In this document: one piece after another, positions 28,869-41,536 of the stretch
How the letters are laid out: each line of letters opens with the position of its first letter
How positions within the stretch are numbered: position 1 is the first letter of the stretch
NCBI GenBank assembly: GCA_963070105.1
Contig: OY718807.1
Location: forward strand, 3,755,001-3,819,000
Origin: Litomosoides sigmodontis
Lineage: Eukaryota > Nematoda > Chromadorea > Rhabditida > Onchocercidae
Reading direction: 5' to 3'
Length of the DNA stretch: 64,000 bases
The notes under the pieces: model-generated
What the model saw: only the letters and a program-made list of their open reading frames with translations
Database searches by the model: none
Told to the model about the DNA's origin: nothing
Position numbers and translations under genes: made by a program

Positions 28869-28918
<50 letters not shown>

Positions 28919-29927
28919 GCACGCATAGAATTCGTTTTCGATTCGCAGAAATTGTGATTGAACTTCCATTAATTGCTTCATTTATGGTAATTAAATTGAA
29001 TTTTAATTTTCAACCATTTCGATTTTCACTTCTTTCATCGATGAAAATGAAAGCGCAATTCGTTGCCAAAAGGAATTCATTCCAATGTGTGCTGCCTCAA
29101 TTGTAATTTCGGTGTTTGTATTTCCGTGACATCGAATTGTCTCAAATTTCTTCCCTTCTCTTCCAATTCACACCTCAACTTAACTTGCCTTAAAAACCAC
29201 TATGTTTCCCTCCTACTCAGATATTCTCCTCCTTTCCTCTGACCTCTTCTATTTGGATCTTTATCAATTTAAATTAACTTAGACGGAGTGTTATTTACGT
29301 CTTACTGTCGTAATGCTATTTAACTCAGTAAATGTACGTCTTTATAAAACGAAATTATATTAGCCTTTAGGATTAAATTATCTTCAATTTGCTGAATTAA
29401 CCTCAAAAAAGAACGCAATATGCAAGAATACCATAATGAAAATGAATGTTCTTCGAAAAATCTATCACAGGAAATTCCTGTGTGATAACATGAAAGATGA
29501 GTAGTGAAAGTTAGGTGAAGAAGGGTTATTTGGGAAGTTAGATAAGTAATTTCAATGTAAAGAATAATACAGAAGTGACACGCAAAATTGTACTGCATGT
29601 TTATGTAACGAATCCGATAACGACACGTGTTCTTTGTGCAGCTGCGACGAACCAATTGATAATAGTGAAAGTTCACACGGACAGGAAAGAAGTAAACCAA
29701 ATATTAAGTGTATGAATGGAAGATACTGATTACTCTCTCATTTGTTGGTTCATTCCCAAAACAAAAGCATAAGACGAAGTTTACTAGGAAAATTATTAAA
29801 AAGAATTAATGCTTATACAAAAAAATTTCTCTTTGTATAGTTGCTTATTTGAATGTAACATTCGTTCCCAGAAATTTTTTCATTTCCAGATTCTCGAAAG
29901 GAGTTCAAATTAAAAGAAATTTTGTAT
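27026..29927. other. Stretch with no resolved gene, 5' of carbonic anhydrase
   Basis: Should contain the missing first exon of the carbonic anhydrase. A minus-strand hydrophobic open stretch near 27840-27960 ends at a GTATGT donor in the right phase, but it lacks an ATG and overlaps CAAA simple repeats. A plus-strand ATG exon with a strong GTAAGT donor is possible at 28237-28323. A CA repeat lies at 28868-28914. Confidence 0.5.
28868..28914. repeat. (AC)n microsatellite
   Basis: About 47 bp of AC dinucleotide. Confidence 0.97.
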
Positions 29928-30285
29928 TTATATTGGGCTCATAATAATAACAATGCATCCATGACGAATTCTTTCGTCGATGATTTGAGAAAGTGTTGGA
30001 ATAATTTGTTCCTTGCATTGGACACATTTGCCACAATGGCCACAAAATGGCCATAAATTATTCTTTGTAGGAACTTCATCATACCCAAAGCTTTTGTTAC
30101 TTTTTATCTTATGTTTTTTTTTAGCAACCCTTGATGTTTTTCCTTTTTTTCTAGATTCTAAAGTGAATTCGAACTTAGGCTCAATCTTCTACATGAGTTA
30201 ATAACGTCTTTCTCTTCTTTAGTTTCGAGCTTTCATTTTTGGAAGACATTCCACAATAGCAATAATACCCTACATTTATGGACAT
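29928..30285 (-). pseudogene. Possible small Cys-motif ORF with a one-base frameshift
   Basis: From an ATG at 30285 the minus strand reads MSINVGYYCYCG, then a Lys-rich segment ending TLLTHVED and a TGA at 30181-30183. Removing one T from the GATTGAG at the junction would let the reading run on as EPKFEFTLESRKKGK and then through a basic region to LWPFCGHCGKCVQCK. That part holds a C-x2-C-x2-C-x2-C cluster, and the frame stops at 29928-29930. The Cys cluster, together with YCYCG, suggests metal binding. Alternatives are an unspotted intron (a GTAGGG donor at about 30273 and a TAG acceptor near 30191), a sequencing error, or chance, since open frames of 85 codons do occur by chance here. It sits 320 bp downstream of the Btz gene on the same strand. 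I do not recognise the protein. Confidence 0.3.
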
Positions 30286-30607
30286 TAGTTCAACAACCTA
30301 GTTCTGACTACGATAAAAATTATATCCAAACTTCAATTTCAGATGGTTTTACTCACTAAAAGAGATTTTGAAACTTTATCAAAGCAATACAGCAAATTCG
30401 ATCTTACATAATTTGATGCTTTGCATTTCATTTCTCATACATATCTCTGTGGAATAATAAAATCGATTACATGTAAGAAAATTTTTGCTGATATTGCATT
30501 AAATGCAATAGTCGTCTCAAAAAATTAAGCATTAGAAGCATAAACTTCAACAAAGTGATAAAAAATAACGAACGTAACACGAATAGACAAGCGAAAATGA
30601 AAGTAAT

Positions 30608-33600
30608 CTACAACTGGACATTTACAACCTGAGCTTCCTCACTTCCTTCGCATTCAAACATATCGTGTTTCCATACTTCATCAGTCGGATTCCTTTCAGA
30701 GCGCTTTTTATGATGTAATGCATAATTATCATCGTTAAGAACATCATCACTTCTCCGCACCTTAATTCACTATTATTATTAACACATACGTACAAAAAAT
30801 GGCGACCTAACAGTAACTATAATTATCCACAAGTTAAATTTCCTTTTTATCAACTGTTAAAAATTTTTTCTACGACAGAAAACAGCGATATTTTATTCCA
30901 AGTAGCTCTACATTCAACATTCAATTTTCGTGGAATCAAAAATTTTAGAAGGATGAATGTAAATGGAGCGGATTTTGGTCTATTAATTTCAGCAACTGAG
31001 ATCATGACGTACAAAGTGAAGTAACTGCAGTGATAAAACAAATTAATTCAATATGATTCAAGAATAGAAAATATGAGCCTACAACTTTATATTTTAAATG
31101 CTACGTTTGTCAAAGAATTAAAAGCAAAAAATCTGGTTGGAAATTGATAAACTTATACGAAATACCTTTCGCACGTTCCTCCAACCAACTGGTAGTGACT
31201 GCCAACCGCTGTCACCAGAAATAGAATATCTTGATCGCGATGTGCGTGCTGGCTTTGTAGCTCGATCATCGTGCTGCAAAATCAACCATGGATGAACCGA
31301 AAAGTGTAAGAAAAATATTGTGGGAGGCAGAATCTTGTAAGAAATATTCTTATAGTATTAAATTTAAATCTCTCTCTCTTTCTCTCTCTCTATTATGACC
31401 TTTTTCAATTGTCTCTTATAATTTAAGGAAATGAAATATGTAGCTAAACTCCAATGGGACCTTTCATTACTCAATGATTACATGGTCCTAAAGGCATGAA
31501 ATGAAATTTTGAATTTCATCAATGTTTATTGCTAATATACTGCATTTAGTCTTTTGCGCAGAAAATATTACCGTAAAGTAAGAGCGTCCTGTAGGAACTT
31601 TACATGGATCGAAGAGATTCATCACCGGCTTTTCTTCATCGTTTGTTGATTTATTTTGCTCAGCAGTTCGCTGATAAGATTGCCGGCCATTACGTCCTGC
31701 AAAAATATAAATGATCTTCCGGTATGTTTTCTGACTAAATAATGAATCTATTGTTGAAGAAGATGACGAATGATATCTAACATCTGCAACAAATTATTGG
31801 AAAGAAGAATACAGATTATCTAACAACAGTCACATAAAGCACGCTTTTATTCCGACCGCTAGAATCGTCTAGTATTGTGTGAAATTTAAGTTTACCATCT
31901 ATTACATGAAACAGTGAGACGCAATTCCTAGAGTCCGGATTTTCTCTATGAAACTGAACATTTTTTGAGCATGAAAAAGAATAAAGAGAACCAACCGATA
32001 TGTGTACGAGGATCGGCCATGTCGCTTCCTCCAATGCCGCGTCGTAGCGGATACATCGGAGTTCGACGATAGTCCATTCTGTAAATAATATTTATTTCTA
32101 ATCAATATTCGTCGCACATATACACATGAAGCCACAATATTTGGCCAAAACGACTCCCTTTCAGCAACGTTAGCAAAAAAACAAAAACAAGCAACCATCT
32201 GATTTGGACTTTCCCTCTCAAACAAGTGACATCATACACACCGAAATGTTAGCAATCGTCCCACTTACCCTTGCCTCATTCCAAATCCACTGAAATATAA
32301 AAAAATGGTACGAACGATGACAAATCAACAGATCCAGTAGAAAATCTTAATTTCTTTTTTTCGCAATATATCCATATGTGTGCAAATAAAACCCACTTGT
32401 TTCGTGAGCTCCAAAATCTTCTCCTATCCATTACGCCAGCAAATTGGCGATTCTGCGTTCTTTCAGGATGATTCTAAAAAGCTCTCGAAACTATTTAGAT
32501 AAAGAATAAATTTTCTGGACAAATAAGTGCATTCAACATACAACCCATATCCTTTTTTAGAACGATAGTTTTGAGATTTTGAAATGAATGCCAGATGAGC
32601 GTGTTTTATATTAGAAGATCTTTACATTATTCAAATAAGCCACTTTTTCGATGGAGTGAGCTTGAGTTGGACTTCAACAGAAGAATCAAAATGCAGGTTA
32701 CACATATAGATCATTTCATAAATAAATGACCGTATGTAATAATAATGAACCATTTCGGCACATAGTTTACTGTGCTTTGATATTTATTCCATCGTTAGTA
32801 CTACTGTTAGAAAGGAAAATAAAAGGTTATATAGTGACTACAAAAAGAGCAGGAAGTAATGTTTTTACCTCCAAAGTTTTCAATTCTCAAATTTCAATTA
32901 TAGAAATCTCCATTTCTAATATTATATCTTGTAAGCTTCATTACGATATTCTAAAAACAACTTTTACATCATCGCAAGAAAAACAAAAAGCAAATATTGC
33001 AAAGCAATATGGGTATGAAAAATAATTCACCTGAATGCCATCTTTTCCTTTGTTTCCTGAAAAATTCCGAGAGTTTGCGATTAAATATTAGTATGCCATT
33101 AAAATCACAAAAAACTCTAGTCTAGAGGTACAAAACACCAAAACATCTGTAGTAAAAACAAGTAATCAGCATTTCTTAGACTCTTTTGGGCCTGCCTTCT
33201 TCCGACAACGGTTCTTGAACTCATGAAAATCCACAGATTAAATACTAAACACTCGCTATCCTGTCATTACGGTAGAAGTAGCAATTTAGTACTTGAACCG
33301 TACAAAACCTCATGTTTCGAATACAATGGCTGAATCTAACTAGCAGTTCTTCAAAAGCTTTTGTGCATCAGTCCTAATCCTTGTTACTACAAAACATGCA
33401 TGTGCAAATAATTCATGTAGAAACAGAAAGGTATTGTAAAAAACGAAAAAGAACCTGATTTTGATTGCTGTTCCTTTTGACTTAGTGCCAATATGTCAAG
33501 TTCGTTGACCGGTAACGGTTTCGATTTCCGGAACGGTGAGGAGCGGTGGATCGTTCTCTTAGGGGGTACAACTTTAGAGGAATTAGTAGCAGTCTTCGTT

Positions 33601-33728
33601 GGAGTGTTACCACGACCGCTGCTCCTTTTGTAACGGAGCCGCTCCTGCCGACTACTTGAACTATCTCCTAATGAACGTCTCGACTTCTCCCCCCTAGATA
33701 CAGCTGAAGACCGACTCCCCGACCCCAT
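30608..33728 (-). CDS. btz: Btz/CASC3 (Barentsz, MLN51)-like exon-junction-complex protein
   Basis: Eight exons join in phase to a 288-residue protein: 33728-33455, 33056-33031, 32473-32397, 32289-32269, 32078-31996, 31696-31572, 31273-31166, 30760-30608 (TAG). The N-terminus is Ser/Arg/Lys-rich (MGSGSRSSAVSRGEKSRR). The Btz (SELOR) landmarks follow: VPTGRSYFT-HDDR across an intron, and VWKHDMFE at about 30650-30676. These match the two elements by which Barentsz/CASC3 grips eIF4AIII and RNA in the exon junction complex. The protein is much shorter than human CASC3 (about 700 residues) and has almost no C-terminal tail. It would gain one if the CAG|GTTGTA at 30629/30628 is used as a donor. 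Two exons are tiny (26 and 21 nt). Family assignment rests on the split motif and spacing. The last exon uses an unusual AATTAAG acceptor. Confidence 0.75.
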
Positions 33729-36700
33729 GCTTAACCTTTCATGCGTATCGCTTCAACGCACGATATTCAACGCAACAAGCAAAAGAACCCCGATGCAACA
33801 AGTTCGTTCCACCCAATTCATCTTCATTTCCCCGACTTGGAAAAAGTTCCATTTTAGATGGTTGGATGGGATTATCTACGATTGAAATGGAGTGTGTCAT
33901 TTGGAAACGAAAAATTCGCAACTGAATGAACTAGGTCACGCAATGGACCTTAATATGCATTTCTGCGGAGAACTCCGAAATTTGTGCTTTCATGCTTTTG
34001 TTTGCCAACCGCATTCAACCAATTAATTTGGGATTTTTTGAGTACATTTTTGAAATTCAATACAAAAGGGTTGTGCGAGGTTATTGTCTCTATTGTCTGT
34101 GCGGGGTTTTATTCCTAATAAAGTGAATTTTAAAAATTTAAGACATATGTTGGATCACTAATTTCTACTAATCAGGTTTTTGTCTTATTGTTCTGGAAGA
34201 GAGATTTATGATCCCACTCAGCTGATCCAATTCATAAATCAGTTACTTCTAGTAAAGAGATTTTAATGTGAGCTTGATTTGTTAGATTTTTTGTTTTCGT
34301 AAATATGCTTTCTAAAAGTGCATGGAATTGAAAAGGTTATTTTATAAAAAAAGAGGCAGGAAGTATAGAGTTATTACAACAACAAAAAGGGAAGAAGAAC
34401 ACTGATCTTAAAATGAAATTTATGAAGTCTTAAAATCCCTTCAAATTGTTACGAATTTAAAATTGTTACGAATGAAGCTCATTTGAAATCATTGAGTATC
34501 ACAGGTGCCTCCAGCTAATAATACAAACTGGGGTATTGTCGAAATTACAGGAAATGGAATTCCTAGTGTTGCTCTTCCACGCTACTCGATATGCTAGTGT
34601 TACTTGTGTTAATTATTTACTTTTAATTATTTCATTCTGTTCTGTATGTGACAGTTCCCTCTTAAATGAATGGACAGGAAGGACTTGAACGAAAAGCACG
34701 TGGAAGAATGTGTGCGATGATTTTGATGAACAGAAATAACCAAAAGTAGGTACTTCAATATTTTTATCAGTGGTAGTTTAAAGGTCACTTATGTTGAAAT
34801 TTTAAATGATCAAGTTGTGCTAACAGAGACATACAATTAGCTTGAAACATTCCGACCGATTCATAAATTTATTGTTTCAAAATTCATTTTAAATTGTATG
34901 CCACTGAAACTTGTAAGCAATTGCTGTCTAATTTTAACAATGAATATCATCTACCTCTAATCACTAAATGAATAACCGAAAGAGTAACTGTAATTAAGAT
35001 AAAGTGAAGATGTTATCGGTGGAATCCTGGAGTAAGTACATTATGACTGGCTAAATATGATGAATAATTTAATAAATTTATGCATTCATTCTTTCTTCGT
35101 GGTTATTAGTTTAAATGGTTCACAAATTATTCAGAGGATACTGTGAATTATTGTTGTTAACTACCGTACCGTATCTTACGATAATCATCGTTCGCTCAAC
35201 AATTGACAATTTACTCAGCTCATTTAGCGCATAATTATTGCCATTGCTGAATATGTGATGCGACGAGTGTTAAAATAGCAATAAATAAAATGTGAGGAAC
35301 TTTTATTTGTTTGTAAATTAAAGAAGAAAAGAAGAACAGATAGGATCTTTCATCTTCTCGCCTATTTCAATTTGGCAAATTGATTTTTTTTTAATTTAAC
35401 AAAATAACTAGCTAATGGAATAAATGTTGACGTTTGCAGTAGAAGAAAAAAAAAATAATTCCTTTCATTAGAATATCTCTCCCAAACAAAACTCAAAATT
35501 AATCATCTTAATGGATTATCATTGTGATTAACCTACTGCTCTTATCAGCTCTTTAACTTTCAATTTATGATGGATCGTCCGTTATTAAAAAATTTGAAAA
35601 ATGTGAATACTTTAGAATTAGTTATATTAAATTCAGTAAAAGAAATAAGTAATAAAAAAAGCATTTTATCTAACAATATTAGAATACTAAATTTCAAAAA
35701 TGAAAAAGTAAAATTCAACAAACATTCGGTTAAAATGTAGCTTTACAATCAACTAGTTTCTAATAACTTCATTAGTGATAACTCTACCTGATAACTCTCT
35801 GATAACTTCCTCATAACTTTATTTGTCACTACTTCTTGAGTAGATGAAGCTTTTAGCGTATTAATCTTTTTAAAGGCTGCAGCTACTGACCCTACTACTT
35901 ATGAAACTAAACAAAACAATTCAAAAGCTGCGAAGAAATAGGTGCATTGAAATTTGATATTATTACGAGCATTTATGATCTCCTCAGATATCATTTGTAA
36001 AATTCACTTTTATAAAATAAATTTTTGATTAGCTTATGCATTTCTCTTTCTTCCAACATTTTCTCAATTAATTTGACATTTCAAGTAGTTCTCATACAAA
36101 ATTATTCGTAAAATGAGATATTTTAAAACTTTGCTAGTAAATGCAATGACCGTTGCGGCAAGCCTCGCATCTTTCACATTTCTTGCAGCTTATTTTCTTT
36201 AAAACAAAAAAAAATTGTGTTTTCAAATTCTTAAAAAAAAATTTACATAAAAAAGAGCGGAAAAAGCGCATGGACTTTTCCTTATCTTTTTCGACTTCCA
36301 TTTCCTTTGCTCATATTTGCAAGGTTTTTTTTTTTTAATTTTAGGTAATAAAGAAGGAGGAAATTATCGCGAAGGCAAAGTAAAATTTGCAGCCAACACA
36401 TTCCCCTTCACGTCAACAGAATGATGAAAAGCGAATTTCAAATAACTTTTTTTTGCGTCACCTAAATTTGATAAGCTTAAGCTTCTCATTGCCACGGAAA
36501 TTCGATGTTAATCGTCTCACATATATTTTCATCGCGTTGATAAATGAGGATTTTTTATTTTAGCTATCAAACATAAAAGTAAATTAAGCATTTCTAGTTG
36601 ATCGTGTTCATTGTGAATGAAACTTTCTAAGTTATAATAATAGCCCAATGCAATTACAACTGTTTAATTAAAAAATTAATGCCAAAAGATTTCATTACTT

Positions 36701-37120
36701 TCAGTCGCAATTACTTTGGTGCATATTGAAGTTATAAAATCAAAATTATTGATTTCACATTCGTTCATCTCTTGCAGTCAGCTTTCCACTTCCTCCCATT
36801 TCCTTTTTTCCTTACCGATTATCTTTCAAGCCGAATAATAACACTTCAGCTACTCAATGAAAAGCAATAAACGCTCCGTGGAAAATGCAACCTATTCATT
36901 TATTTGTTTCAAAAAATTTAAGTTTTACAAAACTAATTTTTTTTATTCCAATAATTTTGCTTTTTACTCATTATTATCAGTGTTTTATTTAGGACACAAG
37001 CAGGCTAAATTTAACACTTTGATATGTTTAAGTTTTTTTTCACAAATGAGAACTTTTCTTTGCTTAATAATAACAATAATTAATAGTATAATAATAGTAT
37101 AATAATAGTAATAATAATTA

Positions 37121-38062
<942 letters not shown>

Positions 38063-38612
38063 GAAGAGGAAGAAGAAGAAATATTAACGATAATTAATGG
38101 CAACGAATGACGATGATGATAGGTAAGTGGTGAAAATAGCGAAAAGGATGCTAACAATTCCCTTTTTATTAAATTCACATAAAGGATGGCTGTCGGTCAA
38201 ATCGTTTCAGCAAATAAGCATTGGATGTGTCGGAGCGATATGAGGAAAAGCGGAATTAGACGTAATTCACTCATTTCATCATTGTTTTTGTTAAATATTT
38301 CACCGATACATTCTGACGTAGTTTGTCAGTCAATCAAATTTTCTTATATATTTAATGGCTAATATCAAAGCAATTGCTTCACTGCCTTTTCCTTTTTACG
38401 CTTTGAAAGTTGCTTACTTTGATTGGAGTTGAAATTCATTTTGGCTGAAGAAATTTAAATTTGAATGTTTTGTGGGGTGGAATTTTAGCATTTAATGTTG
38501 TTAATTATTGCTACGCAAGCTTGTTCTCCTTCATTTATTTTTTTTAATTCATTTAAATATGAAAATTTTACAATTAAAAAAATGTTTATTGCAAATTACA
38601 TTTATTAACCTT

Positions 38613-38616
<4 letters not shown>

Positions 38617-38643
<27 letters not shown>

Positions 38644-38645
38644 GT
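38617..38645. repeat. (GT)n microsatellite
   Basis: About 28 bp of GT dinucleotide. Confidence 0.95.
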
Positions 38646-39850
38646 CTGGGAAGTGTTGTAGTATAGTAATTTTAAGGTTTACATTTTAAAGTTCATTAAA
38701 AGTTATTTAATTCTAAAGTAAATGTTATTTGGCGTAAAGTTCACACACAGCCCTATCTCTGGTGGACTTCATAAAATAAAAATATTTTGAAAAGTTAGTG
38801 TTTTAAGTGCTGGGCAGCTATCAAATCTTTTGGCTACTTTTTGTCTTATCTTTTTACCATCATAGAAATTGCCACGGGAAAGTCTGTAAAATGATATTTT
38901 CGAAATTTAAGAGAATTCAATTGCAGTAAGTTTTGTAGATGAATTAGACTGTCTGTTATACTTTCACTTACAAGTAAGTCCTTTGTTCATTCCACAATGA
39001 TAGGAGTGTGTATGAAATTTCGAAATTATCCGAATTATCGCTTGAAATTATTTCGGTTTGGGAAATTACGACATGAATTTTTACACTTCGAAAGTGAGCT
39101 GCAAATGGCATCGTTTAGAATTTGCAATAAATCTTTATTATATTAGCGATATTTGTAGCGAACTTCCTTCCACTTCCATCTATCATCGACTGCACCTTTC
39201 TTTTGTTTTCTTGCGGTTTCAAAATTACTCTTGCAAGGCTTTAAAAGTTATAGAAACATTTTTTCCCACTTTCCTTTCTGAGAACATAACGTGTTAAATA
39301 ATTAATGGTTTGTAATTTGGTAGAAAAATAAATTAAAAATGTTTTTTTCGTAAGATGACGATCTTTTCCGGAAAATTTCAAGTAGAAATTTATTTTTGTG
39401 TTCTGGCAAAATTACCATTGAAAACTGGCAGTGATAGTGAGAGGAATTTGATAAAGAAAAGCTTTGAGGAGCAAATGTTCCAAAAAGTTATTTTTAAATA
39501 GCCGAAAATCAAAAATTCATTCGACACTTTCTGGTGGCAAATTGTGTTTGGTAGTTCTAAACTTATTGAAACTTCAAGCATTTCCATTATCAAAAAATAA
39601 CTCTTACCTCTTCTCTCTTGAAAGCTTAAAACTGACATTGATTTCATAAGGTCAAGTGTTCCTGTTAAGAATTTCTTCGAATGATAAGTGCATTGAATAA
39701 GGGACGTATTGAGGTTTAGATCGGAAGAAGCACTGTAATAACTGACGACTGAATAAGCTTGACAAGTAATATCTTTTTCATTGCCGATTTTACACCCCAC
39801 TGAACTTTTTTTTAAAAAAAAACAATTTAAGATAAACCAATCATACGTGG

Positions 39851-39859
39851 AAATTTCAG
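39851..39859 (+). promoter_or_regulatory. Probable spliced-leader acceptor of the peptide gene
   Basis: The sequence aaatttcag, a consensus nematode 3' splice site, lies 7 nt before the first ATG with no upstream exon evident. This is the usual spacing for SL trans-splicing. It is inference from position and motif. Confidence 0.55.
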
Positions 39860-39866
39860 GCTTCAT

Positions 39867-40413
39867 ATGCTTTTAGCAATGAAAGTGACATATACGCTGT
39901 TTATCATATTTGGTGAGACATTTTTTTCCAATTGTTTTTCCGTTTCTTTAGTGCATTTCTTTAAAACATAATTTCTTTTTAACTAACTTGTAATTTTCCT
40001 TAACTTGTCATAAAATTTTTCTAAAAAAAGAAAAACGAAAATTCTTTTAGAGATATTTCCTTTTTTTGGATTTTTGATTTTAGGGACATTTTTTGATTAT
40101 CTGAGAAATTATTCAACCGTCACGTTAAATTTACCTAACAGCTGCACATGCAATCATAATCACAAACTAAAAACGCAAATTTCATTCATTTGCAGTTATT
40201 TTATGGACATCAGTGGTGCCACAAAATATTGACAAACTTAGCAAAATGGAAGTTTCTATGACGAAAACACCGAGATACAAACGATGGACAAGATTGGAGC
40301 CAAGCGTACGCTTCTATAGTAAACGATGGACTAGACTGGAGCCAAGCGTACGTTTCCTTGATAAACGATGGACAATATTGGAACCGAGCGTACGTTTCTT
40401 TTATAAACGATGA
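39867..40413 (+). CDS. Predicted neuropeptide-like precursor, three KR-flanked 12-residue repeats
   Basis: A two-exon gene of 87 residues: 39867-39912 and 40196-40413 (TGA). Exon 1 encodes MLLAMKVTYTLFIIF and ends at G|GTGAGA. Exon 2 follows TTCATTTGCAG and continues VILWTSVVPQ, so the joined start is a typical secretory signal peptide (about residues 1-25). A short spacer ends in TPRYKR. Three peptides then follow, each bounded by Lys-Arg: WTRLEPSVRFYS (46-57), WTRLEPSVRFLD (60-71) and WTILEPSVRFFY (74-85), and the protein stops right after the last KR. Dibasic KR is the normal prohormone convertase site. No Gly precedes it, so C-terminal amidation is not expected. Start could also be the second ATG (39879). 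Repeat differences are mostly synonymous in this frame. I know no described family with this core, but I could not search. Tissue and receptor are unknown. Confidence 0.8.
40279..40404 (+). repeat. 42-bp coding tandem repeat, three copies
   Basis: Units at 40279-40320, 40321-40362 and 40363-40404, followed by the first 8 bases of a fourth. The period is 14 codons (KR plus a 12-residue peptide), so the frame is kept. It lies within the peptide precursor. Confidence 0.97.
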
Positions 40414-41536
40414 GAACACATTGAAGTGAAAGGAAATCACAAAAGGAAATCACACGCATTCTCAGCTTATCAAATTCTTGCCCACTTCTTTTATTTTTTC
40501 TTGGTATTAACAACAACAACAAATATCTGTGATTTCGCTTCTCAATTTGTAAATTTCATTTAAAGGAGAAAAAAGAAAGACAAACAGCAAAAATTAATTG
40601 CACCCGAAGAAGTGCAATGTATGCAAAACAGTTCCTCATTTATCACTCAACTCTTCCTCTCTTCATTTTTTTTTCATTTTCGAAATTTCCACTGTTTCCG
40701 GTAGTGATAGCTAAACATTCACTTAATTTTTCTAAGCGAACCATCTTTTTGCTATCATTGCTTTAACAGCCAAATACAATCTTTCACTTACTTATCCAAT
40801 AACTTAATCGTTTGAAAAATCCTTCAATGACCTTTTCAAGACATTGTTTGTTGGAAAATTTTCATGTTATTATTCAATGATCGATTAAAATGAAATTTTG
40901 TAGGAATAGAATAGCAATAAAAAGGAATAAAATACAACAGTCGCAACACGTGGAAAACGTCAAATTTCACAGAAAAAAAATGCATTATTTGGAAAGTAGT
41001 TGTTTTCCTCCTAAATTAACTTTCAGCCTCTCACTTTTTTGTCATTTGCAAATAGCATGAATCGATCGGATGCTAACGTTTAGATGAATGCTAACAGAAC
41101 TGAAACGCTATTGAAACCAACGTACTTAACTTTTGTCATTTTAAATTAACCAAAATTACCAACAATAAAGCATTTTATATTAATTGATAGTGAACAAAAA
41201 AAAACGACTATCAAATTCAATACCTCAAATTATTCTCATTGAAGGAACTTTTAGAAAGTTTCATTGAAACATTTCAACGCATTCTTTGATGATCAAAAAT
41301 TAAGCAGCAAATTTTTCAATGTATTTGAAACAAACAATTATTGTTTTTATTTTTTACGTAACTGTGTGATTGTACAATTGGAAATAAAAATATATATATA
41401 TACACATATGTAAGACAATTCGGACCAAACAACACCTCTTGCGCTTATCCTTTAATTGTAATAACTAACGCGGAAAATGAATTACAACGAAAATATCTCA
41501 TTATAAGAAATGAATGATAAAGTTTTGATAATTAAA

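Noticed and set aside
39390..39866. 158-codon minus-strand open frame
   Set aside because: Antisense to the peptide gene's first exon, no domain, AT-rich composition without coding pattern; slightly longer than chance expectation but unsupported.
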